A DNA stretch of 22,873 nt. Source: an uncultured Sphingobacteriales bacterium (GTDB lineage Bacteria > Bacteroidota > Bacteroidia > Chitinophagales > Chitinophagaceae). Below the pieces are notes generated by a model. It was not told the origin of the DNA. It did no database searches and worked only from the letters and a program-made list of their open reading frames with translations. Positions 7,006 to 15,509 of the stretch are shown here, one piece after another (the first letter of the stretch is position 1; every line of letters begins with the position of its first letter). The stretch lies in assembly GCA_946479435.1 (NCBI GenBank), contig CAMLFX010000048.1, positions 1-22,873 of the forward strand, read 5' to 3'. The translations under genes were made by a program, and so were the position numbers.

Positions 7006-7506
7006 TTAAGTAAAAGCACACAAGATACCACCCATCACTCCCATACTTATTGCCCAGTAGCCTAAATGTATAAGCACATACTTGGCACTCTTACGCTCAA
7101 ATAAAGCATTAATACCAATTATGGGTAATGCTATGAAAATAGCAGCCATTGTGCCGTGAAGTGCCCCATGCTTGAATGTACGAAAGTTACTACCATACTT
7201 TCCCATAAATGCAGCAACATCGTTATAAGCTGCTGAGCCTTTTTCGAATGCATTAGGTTCGCTTTGAACAATTGAATACAAATGAAGCTGATGTATAACT
7301 AAAACACTCAAGGCAAGCGATAACATAATACTGAAGACAAAACTCAGGAAAAACACCAGTGCCATATTCGCTTTCCTTAATTCCTCTTCTGCCAGGCCCG
7401 TGCTCTTCATCCATGCAGCCCCCATTACTTTAGGGTTGTACCAAATAAAACCCATTACAAGTGGCACCAGTGCAGCTAATAAAATAATCAATAAGTTTGG
7501 TTGCAT
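7006..7506 (-). CDS. DUF1761-type integral membrane protein
   Basis: A 166-residue protein with four predicted helices: residues ~4-24 (LLIILLAALVPLVMGFIWY), ~46-70, ~115-135 and ~143-164. The motif GFIWYNPKVMGAAWMKSTG after the first helix is the hallmark of DUF1761, a family of small inner-membrane proteins of unknown function. A soluble insertion (about residues 72-110) separates the second and third helices. It is convergent with the gene at 6495, with only 4 nt between the stops. No terminator fits there. The gene upstream on the same strand (T9SS protein) is separated by a strong hairpin, so this one must have its own promoter in the AT-rich stretch 7507-7556. I found no good -7 box there. 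Confidence 0.8.
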   Translation of the reverse strand: MQPNLLIILLAALVPLVMGFIWYNPKVMGAAWMKSTGLAEEELRKANMALVFFLSFVFSIMLSLALSVLVIHQLHLYSIVQSEPNAFEKGSAAYNDVAAFMGKYGSNFRTFKHGALHGTMAAIFIALPIIGINALFERKSAKYVLIHLGYWAISMGVMGGILCAFT

Positions 7507-7556
7507 AGCGTATGTTTTAGTATAAAAATAATTATTTAATTTATATATAATAAAAT

Positions 7557-7593
7557 AAATAAGCCCCGTGGAAATTCTCCATGGGGCTTATTT
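7557..7593 (-). terminator. Terminator of the T9SS protein gene
   Basis: AAGCCCC (7561-7567) pairs with GGGGCTT (7583-7589). The stem continues inward as GTGGA/TCCAT around AATTC and outward through AAAT/ATTT. The minus-strand continuation is strongly T-rich. It lies 17 nt after the stop at 7611. Confidence 0.85.
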
Positions 7594-7610
7594 AGTATAC
7601 AGTTATTAGC

Positions 7611-9764
7611 TTATTGCTTATTCCATTTCAATTGCTTTGCAATTTTCTGATCATCACTGCTCACCTTTATCAGGTATAAGCCTGTAACAAGATCGTTTGA
7701 TGGCAATGATATTGATTGTTGGCCCATACTATATTCACCTGCATGGTGCCATACATGTTTGCCTGTTACATCTATTATATCAATATTTACATTACTCTTA
7801 CTTTGTAAATTGAATACAAGATGAGCATCGTTATGCGATGGGTTAGGTATTACGGCAACATTCTGCAGTTGCGCATTTACATTAGCAACACTGGTTGGCC
7901 ATTGTACTGTTCCTACAGCGCTCTCTTCAGTAAATTCAGGTATCTCTACTCCATCAATATTTATTAAAAGTGTTGAGCTGAAATCAAGATTTATTTCGCT
8001 GCCTATTGCAGCATCATCAGGTACAGTAAATTGAAGTGTACCAACTTCACCTAAACCATTATTATAATTATGATCTGTATGTGCCTGTACCCAATCAACA
8101 GTATTATTACCCAAGTTCTTGTTGAAGTTGAAAAGATCACTACTTGACCCCATCCATGTTACATAATTATAAATAGTTGCAGGAGCCGTTAGTGTTACGC
8201 CACTGATGTTTACCCGCGTAGCCATACCAAATAACATGTGTACATTGTTCATTGCGTCACCCAATATTATAGGTATCGTAACTGTTCTGCCGGGTACAAA
8301 TTCAATACCTGTCAGGTCAAATTTCAAGGGTGCTCCAGCTGTCGTTCTTTCTGCAGGCCTTGTATGCATAAGTCCGTAATTGCTGATAATTGGTGTCAGG
8401 TCCGCTATGTCAATACTACCATCACCGTTGCAGTCAGCATGCTTATGGTTTACACCGCTAATTGGGAAAGAGGTCACCCAATCGTTGCAATATTGCCCGT
8501 TCCATGTATTAGTAGCCCCTGGCCTTACTGGCCCTGTTTGCCCGTATGCCAGTGCCACATATAAAGGATCGTATAAGTTTACCACATTATCGCTGTTCGC
8601 ATCTCCCGGCCATACGCTATCTACTGCGCAATTGCCTGGTCTTATAATAAGAGTATAATTTATCTGAGCACGTGGGCAGGCATTATCTCTTACATGTACC
8701 GGTATTAGAATAGGTGGCGTAGTAGCCGGATTCATGGTAACAGGTGCTGTGTATGCAATACTGGCTACACCAATACCAAGCCCGTTACCTGAGCTCGCAG
8801 TAAATGTCCAGCCCGATAATGAGGGTGCTGTTATATCAACATAAACTGAATCAGTAATAATATCATCAAAATTAACATTGATACTACCCGATTGGCCCGC
8901 GCATATAGTGCCTTCAAATACACTGCCACTCGCTGGTGCCGGGAAGGTAAAAGCATCGTGAGGTAAAGGCGCTGAACTTGTAAAAACCATAAAGTCACGC
9001 ATGTAGCTGCCAATTAAACTTCCACCCCGGTATTCATCCACTCTCATTGCCAATGTTGTATTGCCTGGCATAGTACTCAGCATATCAATGGTATGCGTTG
9101 TGTTATTAATACTGATACTGCTACCCGCACCAAAAGGACTTGTAAGTGTATAGCCTACATTAGGTGTAATTGCAAAACCTGCCGATTGTAATGGATAAGC
9201 CAGCTTCACATCAAGGCTATCGCCATCGATATCAATAAGTTGCATAGGATAAGAAAAAGCAGTTCCGCTTTCCAGGTAATAATTCTCTTTAATTGGCCAT
9301 ATAGGGCTGCTATTTACACCATTGCTATTATCAAGCTTAGCCTCTACATACAATGCACCTCCCCCTATATTATTGGTAAAGTTTCTTGCACTTTCTGTGT
9401 AGCTTATTACCCAGTCGCTGGCTGGTGGCAGACTTACATTATCGGCATACAACCCTATAACTTTTCCGGGCTCGGTTGATGACGGTGTATTACAGCGGTT
9501 AATGTTTACCGGGCATGCATAATCTACTGTATCAATCTGCACCATAGGTAGCGTCACTAGTACAGTACTTCCTAATGATGCTGAAGATACACTTACAATT
9601 GCGCTTGAAGAAAAAGGCAACCCACCACAAAGCCTGTAGTTTTCCAGGTAAATGGTGTAACCTGCTCCGTTGAATTGATATTTGATTTGTGCACCTTCTA
9701 CATGCGATGCATACATTTGATGCCCTAACAGCAGGCATGCAAAAGAGAGAAGAACTTTTTTCAT
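7611..9764 (-). CDS. T9SS-secreted protein with dockerin-like block and sorting domain
   Basis: A 717-residue secreted protein. Residues 1-19 are a signal peptide (MKKVLLSFACLLLGHQMYA). The mature start, SHVEGAQIKYQFNGAGYTIYLENYRLC, resembles the N-terminus of large Bacteroidota surface proteins that begin SH-x-x-GG-x-I-x-Y. Around 385-470 lies a dockerin-like block with two calcium-loop repeats, DANSDNVVNLYD and DCNGDGSIDIAD. The last ~80 residues (from VAVIPNPSHNDAHLVF) form a type A T9SS sorting domain ending GLYLIKVSSDDQKIAKQLKWNKQ, so the protein should cross the outer membrane and be anchored or released. No catalytic motif is visible in the beta-rich middle. It stands alone, with its own terminator and a ~180 nt non-coding leader region. 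Confidence 0.9.
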   Translation of the reverse strand: MKKVLLSFACLLLGHQMYASHVEGAQIKYQFNGAGYTIYLENYRLCGGLPFSSSAIVSVSSASLGSTVLVTLPMVQIDTVDYACPVNINRCNTPSSTEPGKVIGLYADNVSLPPASDWVISYTESARNFTNNIGGGALYVEAKLDNSNGVNSSPIWPIKENYYLESGTAFSYPMQLIDIDGDSLDVKLAYPLQSAGFAITPNVGYTLTSPFGAGSSISINNTTHTIDMLSTMPGNTTLAMRVDEYRGGSLIGSYMRDFMVFTSSAPLPHDAFTFPAPASGSVFEGTICAGQSGSINVNFDDIITDSVYVDITAPSLSGWTFTASSGNGLGIGVASIAYTAPVTMNPATTPPILIPVHVRDNACPRAQINYTLIIRPGNCAVDSVWPGDANSDNVVNLYDPLYVALAYGQTGPVRPGATNTWNGQYCNDWVTSFPISGVNHKHADCNGDGSIDIADLTPIISNYGLMHTRPAERTTAGAPLKFDLTGIEFVPGRTVTIPIILGDAMNNVHMLFGMATRVNISGVTLTAPATIYNYVTWMGSSSDLFNFNKNLGNNTVDWVQAHTDHNYNNGLGEVGTLQFTVPDDAAIGSEINLDFSSTLLINIDGVEIPEFTEESAVGTVQWPTSVANVNAQLQNVAVIPNPSHNDAHLVFNLQSKSNVNIDIIDVTGKHVWHHAGEYSMGQQSISLPSNDLVTGLYLIKVSSDDQKIAKQLKWNKQ

Positions 9765-9944
9765 AGATTATGGCTTTTAGAATTATTTAATAACAGAATA
9801 GAAAGCACTTCGCTACCATTGGTTGGGTGGGTGTTTTTCACATCAGGTCACTAATAATTGCTATCTGCACAAATCATAAACTAATAGTTAATCGTATATA
9901 TGGTTACATACTTTCACGGTTAACCACATCAAACAAAAAATAAA
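9765..9944. other. Non-coding region between T9SS gene and NDP kinase terminator
   Basis: This 180-nt stretch must hold the promoter of the T9SS gene. I find no exact TAnnTTTG on the minus strand. TGGTTA (9901-9906) and TAACCA (9921-9926) form a 6-bp inverted repeat with a 14-nt spacer that could be an operator. No ORF is credible. Confidence 0.3.
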
Positions 9945-9971
9945 CTAAAAAAGGAGGCATAAGCCTCCTTT
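9944..9971 (-). terminator. Terminator of NDP kinase gene
   Basis: AAAGGAGGC (9950-9958) pairs perfectly with GCCTCCTTT (9963-9971) around a 4-nt loop. On the minus strand the stem runs into a T-rich tail. It lies 22 nt after the stop codon. Confidence 0.88.
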
Positions 9972-9993
9972 CATTATCTATTATCATTATATC

Positions 9994-10410
9994 TTAGAAA
10001 CGCTCTAAACCATTAAAGAAGAAATCGCCTTCTATTTTAGCGTTTTCGTCACTGTCAGAGCCATGTACTGCGTTTTCGCCTATTGAAGCAGCATACATTT
10101 TACGTATGGTACCTTCTTCAGCCTGTGCCGGGTTAGTTGCGCCTATCAGTTTACGGAAATCCGCAACGGCATTCTCTTTTTCAAGTATAGCTGCTACTAT
10201 CGGCCCGCTGCTCATGAACTGGGTCAGCTCGCCGTAAAAAGGGCGTTCTTTATGCACTTCATAAAAAGCGCCTGCCTGGTCAAGGCTTATCTGGGTATAT
10301 TTCATAGCAACAATACGGAAACCCGCTTTGTTGATCATTTGCAAAATGTTACCAATATTGCCTGCGCGCACCGCATCAGGCTTAATCATTGTAAACGTAC
10401 GATTAGACAT
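9994..10410 (-). CDS. ndk: Nucleoside diphosphate kinase
   Basis: A 138-residue enzyme that transfers the gamma-phosphate of ATP to other nucleoside diphosphates through a phosphohistidine, keeping NTP and dNTP pools balanced. The N-terminus [11 protein letters not shown] and the catalytic segment [12 protein letters not shown] (His116, with Lys10 and the Ser-Asp-Ser that follow) are diagnostic. The full length matches bacterial NDKs. The frame stays open upstream to 10476, but the ATG at 10410 is the right start: family members begin just before this point, and a -7 box (10441-10448) lies inside the would-be extension. The gene is divergent from the NrnA-like gene, with 80 nt between the starts. 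Confidence 0.97.
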   Translation of the reverse strand: MSNRTFTMIKPDAVRAGNIGNILQMINKAGFRIVAMKYTQISLDQAGAFYEVHKERPFYGELTQFMSSGPIVAAILEKENAVADFRKLIGATNPAQAEEGTIRKMYAASIGENAVHGSDSDENAKIEGDFFFNGLERF

Positions 10411-10440
10411 TTTATGTTCTTTTATTATTATTTGACGGCG

Positions 10441-10448
10441 CAAAGGTA
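10441..10448 (-). promoter_or_regulatory. -7 box of ndk
   Basis: TACCTTTG on the minus strand matches TAnnTTTG, 30 nt upstream of the ndk ATG. It decides against the longer reading frame. No clear -33 element is seen. Confidence 0.5.
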
Positions 10449-10490
10449 AGGCTAATTGATTAATTTCACCGTTCATTTTCTATCAGTTTC

Positions 10491-11492
10491 ATGCAAGGAA
10501 TACAAGAAGCGCTCCCATTATTACAAACACCTAAAAAGATATTTATAACTACCCACCACAAACCCGATGGCGATGCTTTGGGCAGTATGTTGGGTTTATA
10601 CCTTTACCTGGTAAAAAAGGGACATACCGTTTTCCCTGTATCCCCCAGTGAAGTGCCCGACTTTCTGATGTGGCTGCCCGGTATTGATAATGTATATAAT
10701 TATGAATCAGAGCCGAAACTCTGCGAAAAAGCACTGGCTGACAGCGATTTAGTATTCTGTCTTGATTTCAACGATTTCAGCCGTACCAAGCACCTTACAC
10801 ATCTTTTGTCCGGCAGCCCGAAACCAAAGATAATGATCGACCATCATCTGCTACCCAAGCCCATATGGGATTATGGTATGAGTGAACCCGGTAAAAGCAG
10901 TACTGCGGAAATGGTGTACGACTTTATTAATCTATCCGGCGATAATGATTTGATAGATAAAGATATTGCCGCTTGCCTGTACACGGGTGTTATGACCGAT
11001 ACAGGGTCTTTCCGCTTCCCCGCCACTACCGCCAGTGTTCATTTGATGATAGCCGACCTGAAACAAAAAGGCCTCGACCATACTAAGATACATGAGGAAG
11101 TATATGATTCCTGGACTTTGCGCCGCATGCAATTCCTTGGCTATGTGCTGCTGGAGAAAATGGAAATATTCCCTGAATTCCACACAGGGCTCATAGCGTT
11201 ATCTAAAAAAGACATCAAATTGTTCGATGTAAATACCGGCGATATGGAAGGCTTGGTCAACTACCCGCTTAGCATTGCCAGCGTGCGTTTTGCGGTGCTC
11301 ATCACCGAAAGAAACGACGAAGTAAAAATGTCTTTCCGCAGCAAAGGCGATTTTGATGTCAGCAGCTTTTCCAGGCAGTATTTTAACGGTGGCGGTCATT
11401 TTAATGCCGCAGGGGGCCGTTCCACCCAAAGTTTTCTCGATACGGTAACACATTTTAAACAAATTTTGTCCGATATTCACCCCCGCAATTAA
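10491..11492 (+). CDS. nrnA: DHH phosphoesterase, NrnA-like oligoribonuclease/pAp phosphatase
   Basis: A 333-residue DHH/DHHA1 enzyme. The metal-binding motifs are complete: THHKPDGDALGS (Asp26, Asp28), CLDFND (Asp92), DHH (117-119) and YTGVMTDTGSFRF. The C-terminal DHHA1 domain ends with the substrate-binding GGGHFNAAGGRS. The arrangement matches NrnA, which degrades nanoRNA and dephosphorylates 3'-phosphoadenosine 5'-phosphate in the cytoplasm, and separates it from RecJ (longer) and PPX/GppA. The symbol is by family; activity on either substrate is inferred. It is the first gene of a tight plus-strand run, and the FKBP lipoprotein gene starts 7 nt after its stop. Confidence 0.88.
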   Translation: MQGIQEALPLLQTPKKIFITTHHKPDGDALGSMLGLYLYLVKKGHTVFPVSPSEVPDFLMWLPGIDNVYNYESEPKLCEKALADSDLVFCLDFNDFSRTKHLTHLLSGSPKPKIMIDHHLLPKPIWDYGMSEPGKSSTAEMVYDFINLSGDNDLIDKDIAACLYTGVMTDTGSFRFPATTASVHLMIADLKQKGLDHTKIHEEVYDSWTLRRMQFLGYVLLEKMEIFPEFHTGLIALSKKDIKLFDVNTGDMEGLVNYPLSIASVRFAVLITERNDEVKMSFRSKGDFDVSSFSRQYFNGGGHFNAAGGRSTQSFLDTVTHFKQILSDIHPRN

Positions 11493-11499
11493 ACAAAAC

Positions 11500-12426
11500 A
11501 TGATAAAGAACGTTATTCCGGTTGCCTTTTTAGGCATTTCAGTATTGGCGCTTAGCTCTTGCAGCAATAATAGCTTCCAAAAAACAAAAGATGGTCTTGA
11601 GTATAAGATCATTAAAGATGAAAAAGGCACGCAAAAACCTGCCGTTGGCGATATAGTGCAAATGCACCTGCATATACACTATAGCGATGCTAAAACAAAA
11701 GATACCGTGCTGTTCGATTCAAGGAAAATGAACAACAATCAACCGGTTGAGTTTCCTGTAATGCCTGCGGCATTCAAAGGCGATTGGCCCGAAGGTATTA
11801 GCCTTTTAACACCTGGCGATAGTGCTACTTTCAAAGTGTCTATTGATTCTATCATGAAAATGGGACAGGGTACTTTACCGCCATTCATGAAGAAAGGTGA
11901 AAAAGTAACTTACGATGTTGTTCTTGTATCTGTAAAATCGAAAGCAGAAGCTGAAAAAGCAATGCAAGAGCAGTCTGCCAAACAAGTTGATGTCGACGAT
12001 AAATTGTTGCAAGACTACTTCACTGCTAACAAATTGCAACCGCAAAAAACAAATTCTGGTCTGTATTATATAATAGAAAAAGAAGGTTCAGGAAACACAG
12101 TTCAGCCAGGCCAGCTGGTATCTGTAAATTATACAGGTAAAACTTTAGATGGTAAATCTTTCGATTCAAATGTTGATCCTGCTTTCTCTCATACCGAACC
12201 TTTAGAATTTCCTGCAGGTCAGGGTCAGGTTATCCGCGGCTGGGATGAAGGTATCCTTCTGCTGAAAAAAGGTAGCAAAGCAAAATTATTTATTCCTTCA
12301 CCATTGGCTTACGGCCCGCAAAGCCCCGGCCCTGGTATCGCAGCAAATTCAGTGTTGACTTTCGATGTGGAAGTGCTGGATGTTAAAGAAGGTGGTAAAG
12401 GCCAGCAACAAATGCCCGTACAATAA
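11500..12426 (+). CDS. FKBP-type prolyl isomerase, lipoprotein, two modules
   Basis: A 308-residue exported peptidyl-prolyl cis-trans isomerase. The signal peptide ends in a lipobox (VLALSSC), so the protein is lipid-anchored in the envelope. The first FKBP module (~28-150) is degenerate: it has FDSRKMNNNQPVEF where active modules have FDSNVDPAF and lacks the Val-Ile before the Trp. The second (~165-300) keeps the binding-pocket residues: NYTG Tyr, FDSN, QVIRGW and LAYG. Before it sits the linker DDKLLQDYFTANK, also found before the modules of the next gene. Envelope FKBPs help outer-membrane and periplasmic proteins fold. It starts 7 nt after nrnA and is followed after 33 nt by a larger paralogue. 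Confidence 0.92.
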   Translation: MIKNVIPVAFLGISVLALSSCSNNSFQKTKDGLEYKIIKDEKGTQKPAVGDIVQMHLHIHYSDAKTKDTVLFDSRKMNNNQPVEFPVMPAAFKGDWPEGISLLTPGDSATFKVSIDSIMKMGQGTLPPFMKKGEKVTYDVVLVSVKSKAEAEKAMQEQSAKQVDVDDKLLQDYFTANKLQPQKTNSGLYYIIEKEGSGNTVQPGQLVSVNYTGKTLDGKSFDSNVDPAFSHTEPLEFPAGQGQVIRGWDEGILLLKKGSKAKLFIPSPLAYGPQSPGPGIAANSVLTFDVEVLDVKEGGKGQQQMPVQ

Positions 12427-12459
12427 ACGATAAACCTTAAAATTCACACAACAGTTACT

Positions 12460-13800
12460 ATGAAGTATTTCTTATCAGCCCTTGGTTTACTGGCTATCAG
12501 CGCTACTGCCGGTGCGCAAACCATGCAAAAATTACCTTCCGGCATCGAGTATAAATTTTTGAAAGATGCGCCGGGTACACAATACCCTGCAGCGGGAAAT
12601 TTCATCGAAGCAAACCTGCTGACACGTTTAGGAGAAGACGGCACTATACTTTTCGATAGCCGTACCATGAACGATAATAAACCTGTACAGTTCCAGGTAC
12701 AGGCACCTCAGTTTAAAGGCGACGTTATTGAAGGGGTAATGAAAATGACCCCCGGCGATAGCGCTATGTTCCTGCTTTCTATCGATTCGCTGGCTAAAGT
12801 CGGCCAGCAGATACCCAACGCTAAACTGGGCGAAGGACAGAAACTGGTGTATATCATACAATTGGTATCTGTAAAAACTCAGGAGCAGGTAGAAAAGGAA
12901 AAGAAAGCCAATGCTGCTGTGCAAACGGGTATCGATGATAAACTGATACAGGAATACCTGAAAAAGAAAGGCATCAAGGCAATGAAAACTGCAAGCGGCC
13001 TGTACTATAAAATCGATCGGGAAGGCACCGGGGCTACAGTAAAGGCAGGCGAACAGGCTACAGTTAATTATAGCGGCCGTACGCTGAATGATAGCACTTT
13101 CGATTCGAATGTAGATCCTGCTTTCCAGCACGTACAACCTTTCAGTTTCAATGTAGCCGGCCACCAGGTAATACCGGGTTGGGATGAAGGTGTTCAGTTA
13201 CTGAAAAAAGGCACAAAAGCTACATTCTTCATACCATCTACGCTGGCTTATGGCGAACGTTCACCAAGCCCTAAAATACCAGCTAACTCTGTACTGGTAT
13301 TCGATATTGAGGTAACTGATGTGAAAACACAGGAGCAAATAATGGCCGAACAAGCTAAAATGCAAAAAGAGCGCGAAGCAAATACAGGCCAGCAAAAAGC
13401 AACTGATGATAAGCTGATACAGGATTACCTGAAGAAAAACAATATCAAAGCAACAAAAACTGCCAGCGGTTTATACTACAAAATTGATAAACCCGGCACT
13501 GGCGAAAACGCTAAGGCAGGACAAAAAGTAACGGTTAACTATACGGGTATGACATTGAATGGTGAGAAATTTGATTCGAACGTTGATCCTGCTTTCAGCC
13601 ACGTTTCTCCTTTTACCTTCAATCTTGCAGGCCACCAGGTTATTGCAGGTTGGGATGAAGGTGTACAACTGATGAAGAAAGGTTCAAAAGGTACCTTATA
13701 TATACCTTCAGGCCTTGCTTATGGCGAACGCTCTCCCAGCCCTAAAATACCTGCGAATTCAGTATTAGTTTTTGATATTGAAGTAACAGGTGTAGAATAA
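12460..13800 (+). CDS. FKBP-type prolyl isomerase with three modules, secreted
   Basis: A 446-residue exported isomerase with a cleavable signal peptide (MKYFLSALGLLAISATAGAQ) and no lipobox. Module 1 (~22-150) is degenerate, like module 1 of the preceding gene (FDSRTMNDNKPVQF, and GDVIEG where active modules have GWDEG). Modules 2 and 3 each open with DDKLIQ-x-YLKK (residues 159 and 316) and repeat with a period of 157 residues. About 100 of 130 aligned residues are identical, and both keep the pocket motifs FDSNVDPAF, HQVI-x-GWDEG and LAYGERSPSPKIPANS. The gene thus looks like the two-module paralogue plus a recent copy of its last module. The role is probably prolyl isomerase and chaperone in the periplasm. 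Its stop overlaps the next start by one base. Confidence 0.92.
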   Translation: MKYFLSALGLLAISATAGAQTMQKLPSGIEYKFLKDAPGTQYPAAGNFIEANLLTRLGEDGTILFDSRTMNDNKPVQFQVQAPQFKGDVIEGVMKMTPGDSAMFLLSIDSLAKVGQQIPNAKLGEGQKLVYIIQLVSVKTQEQVEKEKKANAAVQTGIDDKLIQEYLKKKGIKAMKTASGLYYKIDREGTGATVKAGEQATVNYSGRTLNDSTFDSNVDPAFQHVQPFSFNVAGHQVIPGWDEGVQLLKKGTKATFFIPSTLAYGERSPSPKIPANSVLVFDIEVTDVKTQEQIMAEQAKMQKEREANTGQQKATDDKLIQDYLKKNNIKATKTASGLYYKIDKPGTGENAKAGQKVTVNYTGMTLNGEKFDSNVDPAFSHVSPFTFNLAGHQVIAGWDEGVQLMKKGSKGTLYIPSGLAYGERSPSPKIPANSVLVFDIEVTGVE

Positions 13801-15488
13801 TGAAACTTAGTTGTAAGGCTATTATATTATGCATAGGGTATTTGCTGTTGGCAAATACCCTATTTGCTTATACGCACCAGGATACCCTGCGCGGCAGTAA
13901 TGGCCGTGGTAGGAGCTGGTGGGATGTGCAGTATTATGATCTTACTTTTAATATAGATACTTCCAAAAGGAGTATTGAGGGCAACTGCTTCATTTTTGCG
14001 AATATAAATGGTAACGTAAAAGACAGTATGCAAATTGATTTGCAAGACCCACTCATAATAGATTCTGTTCAATATTCCTCCATTAAAAAACATGATATCA
14101 AACTCACCTTTAAAAAAGAAGGTGATATATGGTGGCTAACTGGTTTTGATAAAAACATTGTAGGTGACACTAGTATGTTAGGAAATACATCATTCAAAAT
14201 AGATATATACTATCATGGTGTACCAAGAATAGCTAAACTCCCACCTTGGGAAGGCGGTTTTATCTGGACCAAGGATAGTGTCGGTAATCCTTGGGTAGCT
14301 GTAGCTTGCCAAGGATTAGGTGCCAGTGCATGGTGGCCGTGTAAAGATTACCAGGGAGATGAACCTGACGCAGGTATGCATATTTCTAGTTCTAGCTCAA
14401 TAATTAGCAATGGTAAGAAACAAATATATAATGACTGGTGCGGCACTGCCAGAGCAAATGGTGCTAATATACCACCTACTCCAACCACCTATTATTGGGA
14501 GATAAACAACCCCATAAATACCTACAACACTACCTTTTACATAGGCGATTACGTTTCCTGGAAAGACACCGTAATGGGTGAAAAAGGACAACTCGATATG
14601 AGCTTCTACTGCCTGCGTTACAACGAACAAAAAGCACGTAAGCAATTTACACAAGCCAAAGACATGATCCATTGCTTTGAGTATTGGATGGGGGCCTACC
14701 CTTTTTACGAAGATGGCTACAAACTGGTAGAAGCGCCTTATCTGGGTATGGAGCATCAAAGCGCCATAGCGTATGGCAACGAATACAAGAATGGCTATCG
14801 TGGCAACGACAGAAGCAATACAGGTGTGGGCTTACTGTTCGATTTCATCATCATTCACGAAAGTGGGCATGAATGGTTTGGCAACAATATCACTGCGCAG
14901 GATATTGCGGATAACTGGATACACGAAGGGTTCACCACCTATACGGAAGGCCTTTATGCCGAATGGATAGCGGGTAAAGAGAAAGCATTCGAATACATTC
15001 GCGGCGAATGGGCCAATATCCGTAATGATAAGCCTGTTATTGGCGACTATGGTGTAAACGACGACGGTTCCGGCGATAAGTACGACAAAGGCGCTGCCGT
15101 AGTGCACATGATACGTATGATGATGAACGATGATGAAAAGTTTCGTCAGTTATTGCGCGGTCTAAACAAAGACTTCTACCATAAGATAGTGACCACAGCC
15201 CAAGTAGAACAGTATATTATAAAATTCACTGACTTACCATTACAGAAGTTCTTCGATCAATACCTGCGCACGCGCGATATACCTGTATTGGAATGGTATA
15301 TCAAAAAGGATAAACTGTATTACCACTTTACCAATACTGTTGAAGGTTTTTCATTGCCACTCACCATTACCGATGGGGAAAAATCAGCAAACATCAAAGC
15401 CTCCGGTAAATTACAAAGCGTCAACTGGCAAAATGGTGGATACAATGTCAGTATCTCTAAGGACTTCCTTGTTCAACTTAAGCCTTGA
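13800..15488 (+). CDS. M1-family zinc aminopeptidase, exported
   Basis: A 562-residue metallopeptidase with a signal peptide (hydrophobic residues 7-22). The zinc site is HESGH (353-357) followed after 18 residues by Glu376 (HEXXH-X18-E). The substrate-amine motif is GMEH (316-319), a variant of GAMEN, and the catalytic Tyr428 is in YDKGAAVVHM. Enzymes of this family remove N-terminal residues from peptides. Here it is probably periplasmic and part of nutrient or envelope protein turnover. Length fits the short Bacteroidota M1 proteins that lack the long C-terminal ARM domain. The ATG overlaps the FKBP stop (TAATG), so translation is coupled. The first ~480 nt are markedly AT-richer (about 30-32% GC in sampled lines) than the catalytic half (about 45-50%). 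Confidence 0.93.
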   Translation: MKLSCKAIILCIGYLLLANTLFAYTHQDTLRGSNGRGRSWWDVQYYDLTFNIDTSKRSIEGNCFIFANINGNVKDSMQIDLQDPLIIDSVQYSSIKKHDIKLTFKKEGDIWWLTGFDKNIVGDTSMLGNTSFKIDIYYHGVPRIAKLPPWEGGFIWTKDSVGNPWVAVACQGLGASAWWPCKDYQGDEPDAGMHISSSSSIISNGKKQIYNDWCGTARANGANIPPTPTTYYWEINNPINTYNTTFYIGDYVSWKDTVMGEKGQLDMSFYCLRYNEQKARKQFTQAKDMIHCFEYWMGAYPFYEDGYKLVEAPYLGMEHQSAIAYGNEYKNGYRGNDRSNTGVGLLFDFIIIHESGHEWFGNNITAQDIADNWIHEGFTTYTEGLYAEWIAGKEKAFEYIRGEWANIRNDKPVIGDYGVNDDGSGDKYDKGAAVVHMIRMMMNDDEKFRQLLRGLNKDFYHKIVTTAQVEQYIIKFTDLPLQKFFDQYLRTRDIPVLEWYIKKDKLYYHFTNTVEGFSLPLTITDGEKSANIKASGKLQSVNWQNGGYNVSISKDFLVQLKP

Positions 15489-15509
15489 TTTTATTAGCTT
15501 GCAGCCTGC

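Noticed and set aside
10411..10476. 22-residue N-terminal extension of NDP kinase
   Set aside because: Family members begin at the ATG at 10410, and a -7 box lies inside the extension.
12931..13800. A CRISPR array or short tandem DNA repeat in the FKBP gene
   Set aside because: The ~471 bp periodicity is a duplicated protein module in frame, not short repeats with spacers.
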